DNA of 49,710 bases. Source: Paracoccaceae bacterium. Lineage in GTDB: Bacteria; Pseudomonadota; Alphaproteobacteria; Rhodobacterales; Rhodobacteraceae. This document shows positions 8,794 through 18,273 of the stretch, in pieces; position 1 is the first letter of the stretch, and every line of letters starts with the position of its first letter. Position numbers and translations under genes: made by a program. A model generated the notes under the pieces. The model saw only the letters and a program-made list of their open reading frames with translations. It did not search any database and had not been told where the DNA came from. The stretch is from the NCBI GenBank assembly GCA_014879735.1, contig JACSRN010000107.1:1-49710 (forward strand), given 5' to 3'.

Positions 8794-9031
8794 TGCATTG
8801 CAGTGTGTATTGCAGATCCGCCGCAGGCCAAGGCTGAAATGTGCCGGGCCATTGCGGAAGGCCCGCGCCGCCCCCGGGGTTGCCGCATGGGGGCCCGATC
8901 AGCCGCCATGGCCCAGCCGGAACGGTCCTGCCGGACGGGAGCGCCGCCTCGCGGCTGGGGGCCAGACGGCCGTCTGGCCGGCACCGGAACGCCGCCCGCC
9001 CGCGCCCGACCTGACCCGCGCCGTTGGCCGA
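8794..9031. other. Non-coding gap between convergent carD and ribE
   Basis: No credible gene is seen. The notable structure is a 20-bp perfect palindrome at 8960-8979 (core CCAGACGGCCGTCTGG), about 50 bp beyond the ribE stop. It could act as the ribE transcript terminator. The rest is GC-rich sequence without recognisable motifs. Confidence 0.5.
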
Positions 9032-9640
9032 TCAGCCCCATTCCCGCAGCCGCGCGACATAGCGCGCCATCGTGTCGACCTCCAGGTTGACGGCATCGCC
9101 CAGCGCGACATCGCCCCAGGTCGTGACCTCGCGCGTATGCGGGATCAGGTTCACACCGAAATCGCGCCCCTCAACCTCGTTCACGGTCAGCGACGTGCCA
9201 TTCAGCGCCACCGATCCTTTCGGCGCAATGAACCGCGCCAGGTCCTCCGGGGCGCGAAGGGCGACGCGCAGCGAGCCGCCCTCGGCCCGCAGGCCCACCA
9301 CTTCGGCAACGCCATCGACATGGCCCGAGACGATATGCCCGCCAAGTTCGTCGCCCACCCTCAGCGCGCGCTCCAGATTGAGCCGCTGGCCGGTGGCCCA
9401 GCCATTGCGGCCAATTGCGGTTTTCGACACGGTTTCGGCCGAAATCTGCACGTCGAACCAGCCACGACCACCGGCGCCGCGGCCACGGTCGATCACCGTC
9501 AGGCAGACGCCATCGCAGGCAATCGAGGCACCGATGTCGATCCCTTCGACCGCATATCTGGTGCCGATCCGGGCGCGGAGATCGCCCTCCTGCTTCAGAT
9601 CCAGCACCTCGCCCACATCCGTCACGATCCCGGTGAACAT
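9032..9640 (-). CDS. ribE: Riboflavin synthase alpha subunit
   Basis: Converts two molecules of 6,7-dimethyl-8-ribityllumazine into riboflavin plus a pyrimidine. The protein has 202 residues and starts with the family's diagnostic MFTGIVTDVG. The upstream in-frame extension is rejected for that reason. The two homologous beta-barrel halves are visible: residues 1-95 with DGVCLTVIDRG, and the second half with GGHIVSGHVDGVAEV, GSVALNGTSLTVNEVEG and FGVNLIPHTREVTTWG. The other rib genes are not in the window. The gene diverges from the capsule locus. Confidence 0.96.
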   Translation of the reverse strand: MFTGIVTDVGEVLDLKQEGDLRARIGTRYAVEGIDIGASIACDGVCLTVIDRGRGAGGRGWFDVQISAETVSKTAIGRNGWATGQRLNLERALRVGDELGGHIVSGHVDGVAEVVGLRAEGGSLRVALRAPEDLARFIAPKGSVALNGTSLTVNEVEGRDFGVNLIPHTREVTTWGDVALGDAVNLEVDTMARYVARLREWG

Positions 9641-9846
9641 TGCCCTTGCCCCCTTCATGCCGCCCGGTCCTAGGTAATCTTCCGCCACGGCCGCGACAAG
9701 CCCACAGCCCCGCCGCATTCTTGCCGCGGTGCGGGGGCAGGGTTAAGGGTGGCGCAGGCCCGGGGGTGGCGCGGGATCGGGGAGCGGGAGAATTCCCCTG
9801 TCGTCCTGCGCGCAGTCCGGGCAGGAAGGGCGCAAACGGGGGGCAC

Positions 9847-11136
9847 ATGCGTCTGTCGGGTGAAGGGAAACGCTTTCTGCTGCTGCAGGGTCCGCACGGG
9901 CCGTTCTTCGCCCGATTGCGGCGGATGCTTGTCCGCTCCGGCGCCGAGGTCTGGCGCGTCGGCTTCAACCGTGGCGACCATGTCTTCTGGCCGGATCGCG
10001 CCAGCTATATTCCCTATCGCGGCCGCCTCGAGGACTGGCCGGCAACCCTCGAGGCATTGCTGGCCGAAAAGGGCATCACCGACCTCGTGCTCTATGGCGA
10101 CACCCGGCCGATCCATGCCCGTGCCGTGGCGCTGGCCAAGGATCGCGGCCTGACCGTCCATGTCTTCGAGGAGGGCTATCTGCGCCCCTACTGGATCACC
10201 TATGAGCGCGGCGGATCGAACGGGCATTCGCGGCTGATGGATACTTCGGTTGCCGCGATGCGCGAGGCGCTGGCCCAGGCCGACATGGATCTGCCCGATG
10301 CGCCGGCCCGCTGGGGTGACATGCGCCAGCACATGTTCTGGGGTGCGCTGTACCATTGGTTCGTGCTGACCGGCTTCTGGACCTATCGCGAATTCCGACC
10401 GCACCGGGCGCTGACGGTCCGGCAGGAATTCTGGCTCTATTGCAAGCGGCTGGCGCTGCTGCCCGCGCATGCACTGGAACGCCGGATCGCGCAATGGCGC
10501 ATCCGCTTCGGCGGCTTTCCCTATCACCTCGTCATCCTCCAACTGGAGCATGACGCCAGCTTCCGCGAACATTCGCCCTTCTCGACCATGACCGAATTCC
10601 TGACGCTGGTCACGGAAGGGTTTGCCCGCGGCGCGCCACCGCATCACCATCTGGTCTTCAAGGCCCATCCGCTGGAGGATGGCCGGGTTCCGGTCAAGCA
10701 GGAGATCGCGCGGCTGGCAGGGCAGCATGGCGTGACCGGCCGGGTCCATTTCGTGCGAGGCGGCAAGCTTGCGGTGCTTCTGAACCATGCCCGCAGTGCG
10801 CTGACCGTCAATTCCACGGCCGGGCAACAGGCATTGTGGCGCGGCCTGCCGCTGCGCGCTTTCGGCCGGGCGGTCTATTCCAAGCCCGAATTCGTTTCCA
10901 CCCAGCCCGCCGAACGCTTTTTTGCCCAACCTTCGCGCCCCGATACCCGCGCCTATCGCGACTATCGCCATTATCTTCTGGAAACCTCGCAGGTGGCCGG
11001 CGGCTTCTACTCCTCGCGTGGGCGGCGCGAATTGCTACGACAGGTTGTAGACATGATGCTGTCGGCGCAGGATCCCTATGATGCGCTGGTGTCGGGCAAC
11101 GCGGCACCTCGGCAACAGTTGCGTGTGGTGAACTGA
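9847..11136 (+). CDS. kpsS: Capsule polysaccharide export/Kdo transferase, KpsS-like
   Basis: A 429-residue protein of the capsule-synthesis (KpsS/LipB) family. KpsS adds the first beta-Kdo to phosphatidylglycerol in the linker that anchors group 2 capsules; this activity is taken from the family. Supporting segments are RFLLLQGPHGPFFARLRRML at the start, EEGYLRPYWITYE near residue 110, the HHHLVFKAHPLEDG region near 265, and LTVNSTAGQQALWRGLPLRAFGRAVY near 320, all typical of this fold. The ATG at 9847 has GGGGGG just upstream. It is followed in the same direction by an export lipoprotein and a KpsC-like protein, forming one capsule module. Confidence 0.9.
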   Translation: MRLSGEGKRFLLLQGPHGPFFARLRRMLVRSGAEVWRVGFNRGDHVFWPDRASYIPYRGRLEDWPATLEALLAEKGITDLVLYGDTRPIHARAVALAKDRGLTVHVFEEGYLRPYWITYERGGSNGHSRLMDTSVAAMREALAQADMDLPDAPARWGDMRQHMFWGALYHWFVLTGFWTYREFRPHRALTVRQEFWLYCKRLALLPAHALERRIAQWRIRFGGFPYHLVILQLEHDASFREHSPFSTMTEFLTLVTEGFARGAPPHHHLVFKAHPLEDGRVPVKQEIARLAGQHGVTGRVHFVRGGKLAVLLNHARSALTVNSTAGQQALWRGLPLRAFGRAVYSKPEFVSTQPAERFFAQPSRPDTRAYRDYRHYLLETSQVAGGFYSSRGRRELLRQVVDMMLSAQDPYDALVSGNAAPRQQLRVVN

Positions 11137-11226
11137 CCGCGGGAAAACGCGGCGCTTTCAATTTCCTCCGGGATTCCGTATCCTTGCAGGCAAAACTTGA
11201 GGCAAACCACAAAAGGGGCCCGAGCA

Positions 11227-12378
11227 GTGAACCGAATTTCCACAAGGGGGGCGCAAGCCCTGGCCTTGCTTGCGGCCGTATCCATGGTCGCGGGCTGTGG
11301 CCTGCCGCGCTCTGGCCCGAACAAGCGCGAGATCTTTGCCGGCTCTGTCCTGAACGGCGGTGACGCCTTCGTCGTCAGCGTGAATCCCCGGGTCACGCGG
11401 GCCACGGCGGTGGTGCCCTCGCTCGGCTTTTCGCAATCCTTCCGCAACGCGGGGCTGGTCGGATCAGACATGCTTGCGCCGGGCGATGTGCTTGGCATCA
11501 CCATCTTTGAAAACGTCAAGGACGACCCGCTGCTCGGCAACACCGGCCAGCGGGTTTCGGCACTGCAGGAGGTGCAGGTCGACGGGCAGGGCTATATCTT
11601 CATCCCCTATGCCGGCCGCATCAAGGCTGCGGGCCAGACGCCCGACGGCATCCGCCAGGCCATCACCCGAAAACTGGATGCCCAGACCCCCGATCCGCAG
11701 GTGACGGTGGTCCGCGTGGCGGGCGATGGTTCTTCGGTGTCGATCTCGGGCGCGGTCGTCGCGGCGGGGGTCTATCCCATCGAACGACCGACCCGGACGC
11801 TGGCGGCGATGCTGGCAAAATCGGGTGGTGTTGCCATCGAACCCGCCACGGCCATCGTCCGCGTCACCCGCGGCAAGCAGACCGGACGGGTCTGGCTGAA
11901 GGATCTGTGGGAGAACCCCGCACTCGACATTGCGCTGCGTGCCGGCGACCAGATCGTGGTCGAAAAGGACCAGCGCAAGTTCACCGCGCTTGGCGCCACC
12001 GGCGCGCAGGCGCTGGTGCCGTTCGAGAACGAGACGCTTTCGGCCATCGAGGCCATCGCCATTGTCGGCGGGTTGCAGACCATGTCGGCCGATCCGACCG
12101 GCGTCTTCGTCTTCCGCAACGAACCGGCCGAAATCGCCAATACCGTCCTTGGCCGCAAGGATCTGGTGGGCGACCAGCGCATGGTCTACGTGCTGGATCT
12201 TACCCAGCCGAACGGCATGTTCGAGGCGCGCGATTTCGTCATTCGCGACGGCGATACGGTCTATGTGACCGAGGCACCCTATGTACAGTGGAACAAGACG
12301 CTTTCGGCGCTGACCGGGGCGACGGGGGCCACGGCCAACATCGCCTCGACCGCCGACACGCTGGGCGGCGGCGGCTGA
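11227..12378 (+). CDS. Outer-membrane polysaccharide export lipoprotein (Wza/KpsD type)
   Basis: A 383-residue lipoprotein of the polysaccharide export family, which forms the outer-membrane channel for capsule or exopolysaccharide. From the GTG at 11227 a signal peptide runs to a lipobox VAGC, giving a lipidated cysteine near residue 24. An AGGGG-type ribosome site lies about 10 bases upstream; an earlier TTG in frame is less likely. The export domain includes MLAPGDVLGITIFENV and VDGQGYIFIPYAGRIKAAGQTPDG, followed by SLBB-type domains around VSISGAVVAAGVYPIERPTRTLAAMLAKSGG and VPFENETLSAIEAIAIVGGLQ. The C-terminal Gly-rich end is unremarkable. It lies between kpsS and kpsC. Confidence 0.92.
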   Translation: MNRISTRGAQALALLAAVSMVAGCGLPRSGPNKREIFAGSVLNGGDAFVVSVNPRVTRATAVVPSLGFSQSFRNAGLVGSDMLAPGDVLGITIFENVKDDPLLGNTGQRVSALQEVQVDGQGYIFIPYAGRIKAAGQTPDGIRQAITRKLDAQTPDPQVTVVRVAGDGSSVSISGAVVAAGVYPIERPTRTLAAMLAKSGGVAIEPATAIVRVTRGKQTGRVWLKDLWENPALDIALRAGDQIVVEKDQRKFTALGATGAQALVPFENETLSAIEAIAIVGGLQTMSADPTGVFVFRNEPAEIANTVLGRKDLVGDQRMVYVLDLTQPNGMFEARDFVIRDGDTVYVTEAPYVQWNKTLSALTGATGATANIASTADTLGGGG

Positions 12379-12385
12379 GCCGGCC

Positions 12386-14440
12386 TTGGCCGTCGGGCGC
12401 GACCCCAAACCTTCAGGCGCCGTGGAGATTCCGCGGCGCCTTTGCCATCAGAACCTGTCCTTCCTGCGCGACCGGCGTCTGCACCGCATCCTGTCGCTGG
12501 CGGGGCACGAGTTGCGCCTTGGCCTGCCCCGCCCGGGCGAGGGCGTGGCCGTCTGGGGCGCCAGCCCCACCGCCTGGCGTGGTGAGGGTATCGCCACCCG
12601 CAGGGGCGCTTGCCTGGTCCGGATCGAAGATGCCTTCCTGCGCTCGCTCCGTCCGGGAAGGATGGGCGATGCGGCACTGGGCCTGATGCTCGATGCCGAG
12701 GGCGTGCATTTCGACGGCCGCCGCCCCTCGGCGCTGGAGCGGATCCTTGCCACCGATCCACTGGACAATTCGCACCTGCTGCTGCGGGCCAAGGACGGGA
12801 TTGCCCGGCTGCACCACCTGCATTTGTCGAAATACAACATTCACGACCCCGACCTGCCCGCGCCTGCGCCAGGCTATGTGCTGGTGGTGGACCAGACTGT
12901 CGGCGATGCCTCGCTGCTGGGTGCCGGCCCTGCGCTGTTCGCCGAGATGCTGGCCACAGCGCGCGAGGCGCATCCCAGGGCGCGGATCGTGATCAAGACC
13001 CATCCCGAAACCCGCCTTGGCCTGCGCCCCGGCCATTTCGGACCACAGGATGCCGGCGGGCTGATCAGCCTGTGCAGCGATCCGGTCTCGCCCTGGCATC
13101 TGCTGGATGGCGCCATCGCCGTCCATACCGTCAGTTCGCAGCTTGGCTTCGAGGCGATCCTTGCCGGCCACCGCCCGCAGGTCTGGGGCCAGCCGTTCTA
13201 TGCCGGCTGGGGCCTGAGCGACGACCACATTCCCCTGCCCCGCCGCAACCGTCGCCTGACCCGTGCACAGCTTTTCGCCGCGGCAATGATTCTGGCACCC
13301 CTGTGGTACGATCCCTGCCGCGACCGGCTGTGCAGTTTCGAGGAAGTGGTCGACCAGCTGGAGGCCGAAACCCGGGCCTGGCGGCAGGATCGGCGCGGCC
13401 ATGTCGCTGCCGGCATGCGGATGTGGAAACGCGGCCGCCTGCAGGCATTTTTCGGGGCCGAGCGGCGCGTGACCTTTGTCGACGACCCCCAGGCCGCCCG
13501 CGCAGTTGCGGATCGCCTGGGGAAGACCCTGATGGTCTGGGCCGGTAAGGCGCCCGAGGGGCTGGCGGGGGCGCTGCGGGTGGAAGACGGCCTCCTGCGC
13601 TCGCGCGGGCTGGGCGCGGAACTGGTGCCGCCGCTGTCGCTGGTGACGGATGACAGCGGCATCTACTACGACCCGACGCAGCCGTCGCAACTGGAACGGC
13701 TGATCCTCTCGCCGCTGCCGCCCGGCGGCGATGCCCGGGCGGGTCGCCTGACCGAACGCCTCCGCGCCGGCGGGGTGACGAAGTACAACCTCGGCGGCAC
13801 GGTGCCGGCGCTGCTTGAAGGCCACCGCATCCTGGTGCCGGGGCAGGTGGAGGACGATGCCTCGGTCCGGACGGGCACCGGCGACATTCGCACCAACCTT
13901 GGTCTGCTTGGCGCGGCGCGCGCGGCAAACCCGGGGGCGGTGATCCTGTACAAGCCGCATCCCGATGTCGAGGCCGGCCTGCGCCCCGGCGCCATCGACC
14001 CCGAAGCGGCCGGGCGGCTGGCCGACATGATCCTGCCCGGGGCAGACATGGCCGCCCTGCTGGCCGAGGTACAGGAGGTCTGGACACTGACCTCGGGCAC
14101 CGGCTTCGAGGCACTGATCCGCGGCCTGCCGGTCACGACACTGGGTGCGCCCTTCTATGCCGGCTGGGGCCTGACGCGCGACCTGGGCCCAGTGCCCGCG
14201 CGGCGGCTGCGGCGGGGGGATGGCAGCCAGCAGCCGCGCCCCGACCTGGCGCATCTTGTCCATGCAGCCCTGATTGCCTATCCGCGCTACTGGGATCCGG
14301 TCAGCCGCCGCCCCTGCCCGCCCGAAGTGGCGCTGGACCGGCTTGTCACCGGCAATATCCCGCATCCCGGCCGGCTGAACCGGCTGATCGCAAAGCTACA
14401 GGGCCGCCTCGCCAGTCACGCCCGGCTTTGGCGCAAGTAG
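12386..14440 (+). CDS. kpsC: Capsule polysaccharide Kdo transferase, two-domain KpsC-like
   Basis: A protein of up to 684 residues with two related halves, as in KpsC, which extends the poly-Kdo linker of lipid-anchored capsules. Each half carries the family signature: QPFYAGWGLSDDH near residue 270 and APFYAGWGLTRD near 590. Each also has a LSKYNIHDPDLP/VTKYNLGGTVPA type segment, VIKTHPETRLGLRPGH versus LYKPHPDVEAGLRPGA, and HTVSSQLGFEAILAG versus WTLTSGTGFEALIRG. The start is uncertain: TTG at 12386 or GTG at 12422. The 3' end overlaps the convergent MATE gene by 45 bp. No kpsM/kpsT transporter is present in the window. Confidence 0.92.
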   Translation: MAVGRDPKPSGAVEIPRRLCHQNLSFLRDRRLHRILSLAGHELRLGLPRPGEGVAVWGASPTAWRGEGIATRRGACLVRIEDAFLRSLRPGRMGDAALGLMLDAEGVHFDGRRPSALERILATDPLDNSHLLLRAKDGIARLHHLHLSKYNIHDPDLPAPAPGYVLVVDQTVGDASLLGAGPALFAEMLATAREAHPRARIVIKTHPETRLGLRPGHFGPQDAGGLISLCSDPVSPWHLLDGAIAVHTVSSQLGFEAILAGHRPQVWGQPFYAGWGLSDDHIPLPRRNRRLTRAQLFAAAMILAPLWYDPCRDRLCSFEEVVDQLEAETRAWRQDRRGHVAAGMRMWKRGRLQAFFGAERRVTFVDDPQAARAVADRLGKTLMVWAGKAPEGLAGALRVEDGLLRSRGLGAELVPPLSLVTDDSGIYYDPTQPSQLERLILSPLPPGGDARAGRLTERLRAGGVTKYNLGGTVPALLEGHRILVPGQVEDDASVRTGTGDIRTNLGLLGAARAANPGAVILYKPHPDVEAGLRPGAIDPEAAGRLADMILPGADMAALLAEVQEVWTLTSGTGFEALIRGLPVTTLGAPFYAGWGLTRDLGPVPARRLRRGDGSQQPRPDLAHLVHAALIAYPRYWDPVSRRPCPPEVALDRLVTGNIPHPGRLNRLIAKLQGRLASHARLWRK

Positions 14441-15772
14441 CCAGAACCGCAGCATCAGGCTGGCCCCGGCACAGGCCAGCCCGATCACCAGCCCGGCCCA
14501 GAGCCCGACCCCGCCCAGATCCAGCTGGAAGGCAAGGACATAGGAGCAGGGTATGCCGATGACCCAGTAGCTGATCGCGGCGAACCACATCGGTGTCCGC
14601 GTGTCCTGCAGCCCGCGCAGAAGACCCAGCGCCATCGCCTGCATGGAATCGACCAGCTGGAACATGGCCGCCATGAACAGCAGCGTGACGCCGAAATCGA
14701 GGATCGCGGCGCTTTCGGGGTTGGAACGGTCGAGGAACAGCCCGACGATCTGCCGCGGGAAAACCAGGAACAGCACGACCACCACCACCGCCACGACGAC
14801 CGACAGGCCCCAGGCCACCAAGGCGCCATCGCGCAGGGCGCGCGCATCGCCCGTGCCCTGGAACCCCGCCACCCGGATCGTCGCGGCGCTGGACAGCCCG
14901 ACGTGAATCATGAAGGCGATCGCCGCAGCTTCCAGGGCGATGCCATGGGCCGCCAATTCCACCGCACCGATCCAGCCCATCATAATGGCCGATGCCTCGA
15001 ACAGCCCGCCCTCGGCCAGCCCGGTCAACCCGATCGGCCAGCCCAAGCGGAAGACCTCGGCCAAGGCGGGCCGATCAAGCCGCCAGAACCGCCGGAACAG
15101 CCGATAGGGCCGCAGCGCCGGAAGCAGCCCGGCATAGGCCGCCAGCAGCGCCAGCGTGAAGATCTGCACCGCAAGCGTCGCCACCGCCGAGCCGCGCACC
15201 CCCCATTCGGGAAAGCCGGCATTGCCGAAGATCAGCAGCCAGTTGAACCCGATGTTGACGCCCACCGCGGCCAGCGTGACCCAGAGCACCATCTGCGTCC
15301 GCCCCAGCGCCGAAAGCCAGCTTTGCAACACGGCGACGGCCAGCGCCGGAACCATCCCCGCCCCGGCCACGCGCAGGTATTCCTGCACCGCCGACGCGAC
15401 CTCGGGCTTCTGCTGCAGCGCAAGAAGGATCGCTTCGGACCACCAGAACACCGGATAGATCAAGGCGCCGAACAGCGCCGACAGCCACAGGCCCATTCGC
15501 GCCGACCGCCGCAGCTCTGCATCGTCGCCGCGCGCCCGGGCATGGGCCGCCAGCGGCATCACCGCCTTGGCAAAGCCCGAGCCGAGGACGAACATGATGA
15601 AGAACGAGGACGAACCGAGCACCAGCGCCGCCAGCGCGATCACGCCATACCAGCCCACCATCACGGTATCGACCACATGCAACGCCATCTGCCCCAGGCT
15701 TGACCCGATCAGGGGCAGGCCAAGCGCCAGCGTCGCACGGGCATGCGCAAAGAGGGACATGGGCGGAGTCAT
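14396..15772 (-). CDS. MATE family multidrug exporter (NorM-like)
   Basis: A 458-residue integral membrane protein with the hydrophobicity pattern of about 12 helices expected for MATE exporters, which expel cationic drugs or metabolites using Na+ or H+ gradients. Family segments are LGLPLIGSSLGQMALHVVDTVMVGWYGV at the start, with the conserved D in helix 1, WPIGLTGLAEGGLFEASAIMMGWIG at the start of the second half, and HIGLEA/HVGLSSAATIRV-like motifs. The start ATG follows GGAGG. Its 3' end overlaps kpsC convergently. A small ORF ends 9 bases upstream with its stop inside the MATE ribosome site. The substrate is unknown. Confidence 0.93.
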   Translation of the reverse strand: MTPPMSLFAHARATLALGLPLIGSSLGQMALHVVDTVMVGWYGVIALAALVLGSSSFFIMFVLGSGFAKAVMPLAAHARARGDDAELRRSARMGLWLSALFGALIYPVFWWSEAILLALQQKPEVASAVQEYLRVAGAGMVPALAVAVLQSWLSALGRTQMVLWVTLAAVGVNIGFNWLLIFGNAGFPEWGVRGSAVATLAVQIFTLALLAAYAGLLPALRPYRLFRRFWRLDRPALAEVFRLGWPIGLTGLAEGGLFEASAIMMGWIGAVELAAHGIALEAAAIAFMIHVGLSSAATIRVAGFQGTGDARALRDGALVAWGLSVVVAVVVVVLFLVFPRQIVGLFLDRSNPESAAILDFGVTLLFMAAMFQLVDSMQAMALGLLRGLQDTRTPMWFAAISYWVIGIPCSYVLAFQLDLGGVGLWAGLVIGLACAGASLMLRFWLLAPKPGVTGEAAL

Positions 15773-15781
15773 CCGGCCCTC

Positions 15782-16060
15782 CTACGCGCGCGCCGGGACC
15801 GGAGCAAGATGGATCTTCTGCCCCGGGCGGGCCAGGCGCCCAAGGGCCTGCCGCCCCATACCCGACCGCCGGGCAGAATCGACGATCCACGCCGCGCGCG
15901 CGCCCCGTCGACCGGGCGGCCGGGCCACCACGGCAAAGGCGCCGAACGCACCCCCGGTACGGGGCGGAATCAACGCCAGGCAAACCCTGCCGGGCTCATC
16001 CGCCCGGTTCAGATATCGGATCACCGCCCGCCGCGGATGGCGGGTCAGCACGACCCTCAT
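15782..16060 (-). CDS. Possible small hypothetical protein upstream of the MATE gene
   Basis: A 92-codon frame beginning MRVVLTRHPRRAVIRYLNRADEPG and ending in PVPARA. It is Arg/Ala-rich, with no recognisable domain. In its favour: GC-rich third positions like real genes here, and a TAG stop that is embedded in the GGAGG ribosome site of the MATE gene, the arrangement of an operon partner. Against it: no good ribosome site of its own and no known family. An upstream TTG would add 18 residues. Confidence 0.35.
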   Translation of the reverse strand: MRVVLTRHPRRAVIRYLNRADEPGRVCLALIPPRTGGAFGAFAVVARPPGRRGARAAWIVDSARRSGMGRQALGRLARPGQKIHLAPVPARA

Positions 16061-16314
16061 CCCGCCATGCAGCGGACCGGCATCCTCTTCTCTGCCGGCC
16101 GCGCACGCCGCCAATCACGCTGCGGAACCGGCGCACCGCTGTCAGCGATCGAAAGCGGGACGCGGGAGACCTTCCGTCCAGTCCGTTGAGCGACAGCGGC
16201 GCAATCTGCAGTCAGCGCAGTGCAGCGGCCAAGGGCATCCCGCCCGCAAGACGACCGAGATAGATCTTCGTGACAATCAGGCCGCGGACATCCCGCCGGC
16301 CGGCGGTGGCCGGC
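16061..16314. other. Intergenic stretch between parE and the small ORF
   Basis: No convincing gene. A 14-bp palindrome CCGCCGGCCGGCGG (16293-16306) lies 9 bp beyond the parE stop and could serve as its terminator hairpin. There is no T-run on the parE transcript side. Any promoter for the downstream minus-strand genes should lie here but none is clear. Confidence 0.4.
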
Positions 16315-18273
16315 TCAGACATCCAGTTCCTCGACAAACCGGGCATTCGCCTGGATGTATTGAAACCGCAGTTCCGGCTTCTTGCCCATCAGCCGTTCGA
16401 CCAGATCGCCGGTCGAACCGCCCTCCTCCTCGTCGATCGCCACCCGGATCAGCTTGCGCGTTGTGGGATTCATCGTGGTGTCCTTCAGATCCTTGGCATC
16501 CATCTCGCCCAGGCCCTTGAAGCGCTGGACATCGATCTTGCCCTTGCCGCCCAGCCCCTTGGCCAGCCAATCCTCTTTTTCGGCATCGTCGGCCACGTAC
16601 ATCCGGCGCGCGCCCTGCGTCAGGCGGTACAGTGGCGGGCAAGCCAGGTAGAGATGACCCTTGTCGATCAACGGCCGCATCTGGGTGAAGAAGAATGTCA
16701 TCAGCAACGAGGCGATATGCGCGCCGTCGACATCGGCATCGGTCATGATGATGATCTTGTCGTAGCGCAGGTCGTCGACACGGAATTTCGCGCCCATGCC
16801 CACACCCAGCGCCTCGCAGATATCGCGGATTTCCGCATTCTCCCCCAGCTTCGATGAGGCCGCCCCCAGAACGTTCAGCACCTTGCCGCGCAGCGGCAAG
16901 AGCGCCTGGAAGGTGCGGTCGCGCGCGCCCTTGGCCGAACCGCCGGCCGAATCGCCCTCGACGATGAACAGTTCGGTCCCCGCGCGGTCGGTCGCCGAAC
17001 AATCGACCAGCTTGCCCGGCAGGCGCAGCTTCTTGGTCGCGGTCTTGCGCTGGGTCTCCTTCTCGGCCCGCCGCCGCAGCCGTTCCTCGGCGCGCAGGAC
17101 AAGAAAATCGAGAATCGCGCCGGCCGATTTCGGATCGCCGGCAAGCCAGGTGTCGAAATGGTCGCGCACGGCGTTTTCGACCCATTTCGCCGCCTCTTCG
17201 GTGGCCAGCCGGTCCTTGGTCTGGCCCACGAACTGCGGTTCCCGCACGAAGACCGAAATCAGCGCACAGCCGCCGGTCAGCATGTCTTCACGGGTGATGG
17301 CCTCGGCCTTGCGGTTCTTCACCCGCTCGCCATAGGCGCGGATGCCCTTCAGGATCGCGGCCCAGAACCCCGCCTCATGCGTGCCGCCCTCGGGCGTGGG
17401 CACGGTGTTGCAATAGGACGAGAGAAACCCGTCGCGCGACGGCGTCCAGTTGATCGCCCATTCGACGGATCCCGGAACGCCGTATTTTTCCTGAAACCCG
17501 ACCTTGCCGGCAAAGGGCCGCTCGGCATAGGTCGTGGCCTTTTCCATCTGGTCCTGCAGGTAGTCCGCCAGGCCGCCGGGAAAGTGGAAGACCGCTTCCA
17601 GTGGCATGTCGCCATCGGCGATGGCCGATTTCCAGCGGATTTCCACGCCCGAGAACAGATAGGCCTTGGACCGGGCCATCTTCAGCAGCCGATGCGGCCG
17701 GAAGCCCTGCGTGCCGAAGATCTCGGGATCGGGATGGAAGGTCACGGTCGTGCCGCGGCGGTTCGGGGCAGGACCGATCTTTCTCACCGGACCCAGCGGC
17801 TTCCCGCGCGAGAACTCCTGCATGAAAAGCTCGCGGTTGCGCGCGACCTCGACCCGCAGCCGGTCCGACAGCGCATTCACCACCGAAGACCCCACCCCAT
17901 GCAGCCCCCCCGAGGTCTCATAGGCCTTACCATTGAACTTGCCGCCCGAATGCAGCGTGCAGAGGATCACCTCCAGCGCCGACTTGTCGGGAAACTTCGG
18001 ATGCGGATCGACCGGGATGCCGCGACCGTTGTCGCGGATGGTCAGGCTGCCGTCGGCGTTCAGCTCGACCTCGATCCGGGTCGCATGGCCGGCGACCGCC
18101 TCGTCCATCGAATTGTCGAGGATCTCGGCCGCCAGATGGTGATAGGCGCGCTCGTCGATGCCGCCAATATACATGCCCGGACGCAGCCGGACGGCTTCCA
18201 GCGGCTCCAGAACCTCGATCGACGAGGCATCGTAAATCTGGGCCGCGGCGGCGGAGAGAAGATCGTTCGGCAT
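16315..18273 (-). CDS. parE: DNA topoisomerase IV subunit B
   Basis: The ATPase subunit of topoisomerase IV, which decatenates daughter chromosomes with ParC. It has 652 residues from MPNDLLSAAAAQIYDASSIEVLE; the longer upstream frame lacks similarity. The GHKL ATPase domain shows EILDNSMDEAVAGHA, DNGRGIPVD and GGLHGVGSSVVNALS. The transducer follows, then the TOPRIM domain with FIVEGDSAGGSAKGARDR, the DADVDGAHI metal motif and QRFKGLGEMDAKDLKDTTM. The end NARFVEELDV is typical of ParE rather than GyrB, as is the lack of the long GyrB insert. parC is not in the window. Its 5' flank holds the prophage remnant 120 bp upstream. Confidence 0.96.
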   Translation of the reverse strand: MPNDLLSAAAAQIYDASSIEVLEPLEAVRLRPGMYIGGIDERAYHHLAAEILDNSMDEAVAGHATRIEVELNADGSLTIRDNGRGIPVDPHPKFPDKSALEVILCTLHSGGKFNGKAYETSGGLHGVGSSVVNALSDRLRVEVARNRELFMQEFSRGKPLGPVRKIGPAPNRRGTTVTFHPDPEIFGTQGFRPHRLLKMARSKAYLFSGVEIRWKSAIADGDMPLEAVFHFPGGLADYLQDQMEKATTYAERPFAGKVGFQEKYGVPGSVEWAINWTPSRDGFLSSYCNTVPTPEGGTHEAGFWAAILKGIRAYGERVKNRKAEAITREDMLTGGCALISVFVREPQFVGQTKDRLATEEAAKWVENAVRDHFDTWLAGDPKSAGAILDFLVLRAEERLRRRAEKETQRKTATKKLRLPGKLVDCSATDRAGTELFIVEGDSAGGSAKGARDRTFQALLPLRGKVLNVLGAASSKLGENAEIRDICEALGVGMGAKFRVDDLRYDKIIIMTDADVDGAHIASLLMTFFFTQMRPLIDKGHLYLACPPLYRLTQGARRMYVADDAEKEDWLAKGLGGKGKIDVQRFKGLGEMDAKDLKDTTMNPTTRKLIRVAIDEEEGGSTGDLVERLMGKKPELRFQYIQANARFVEELDV

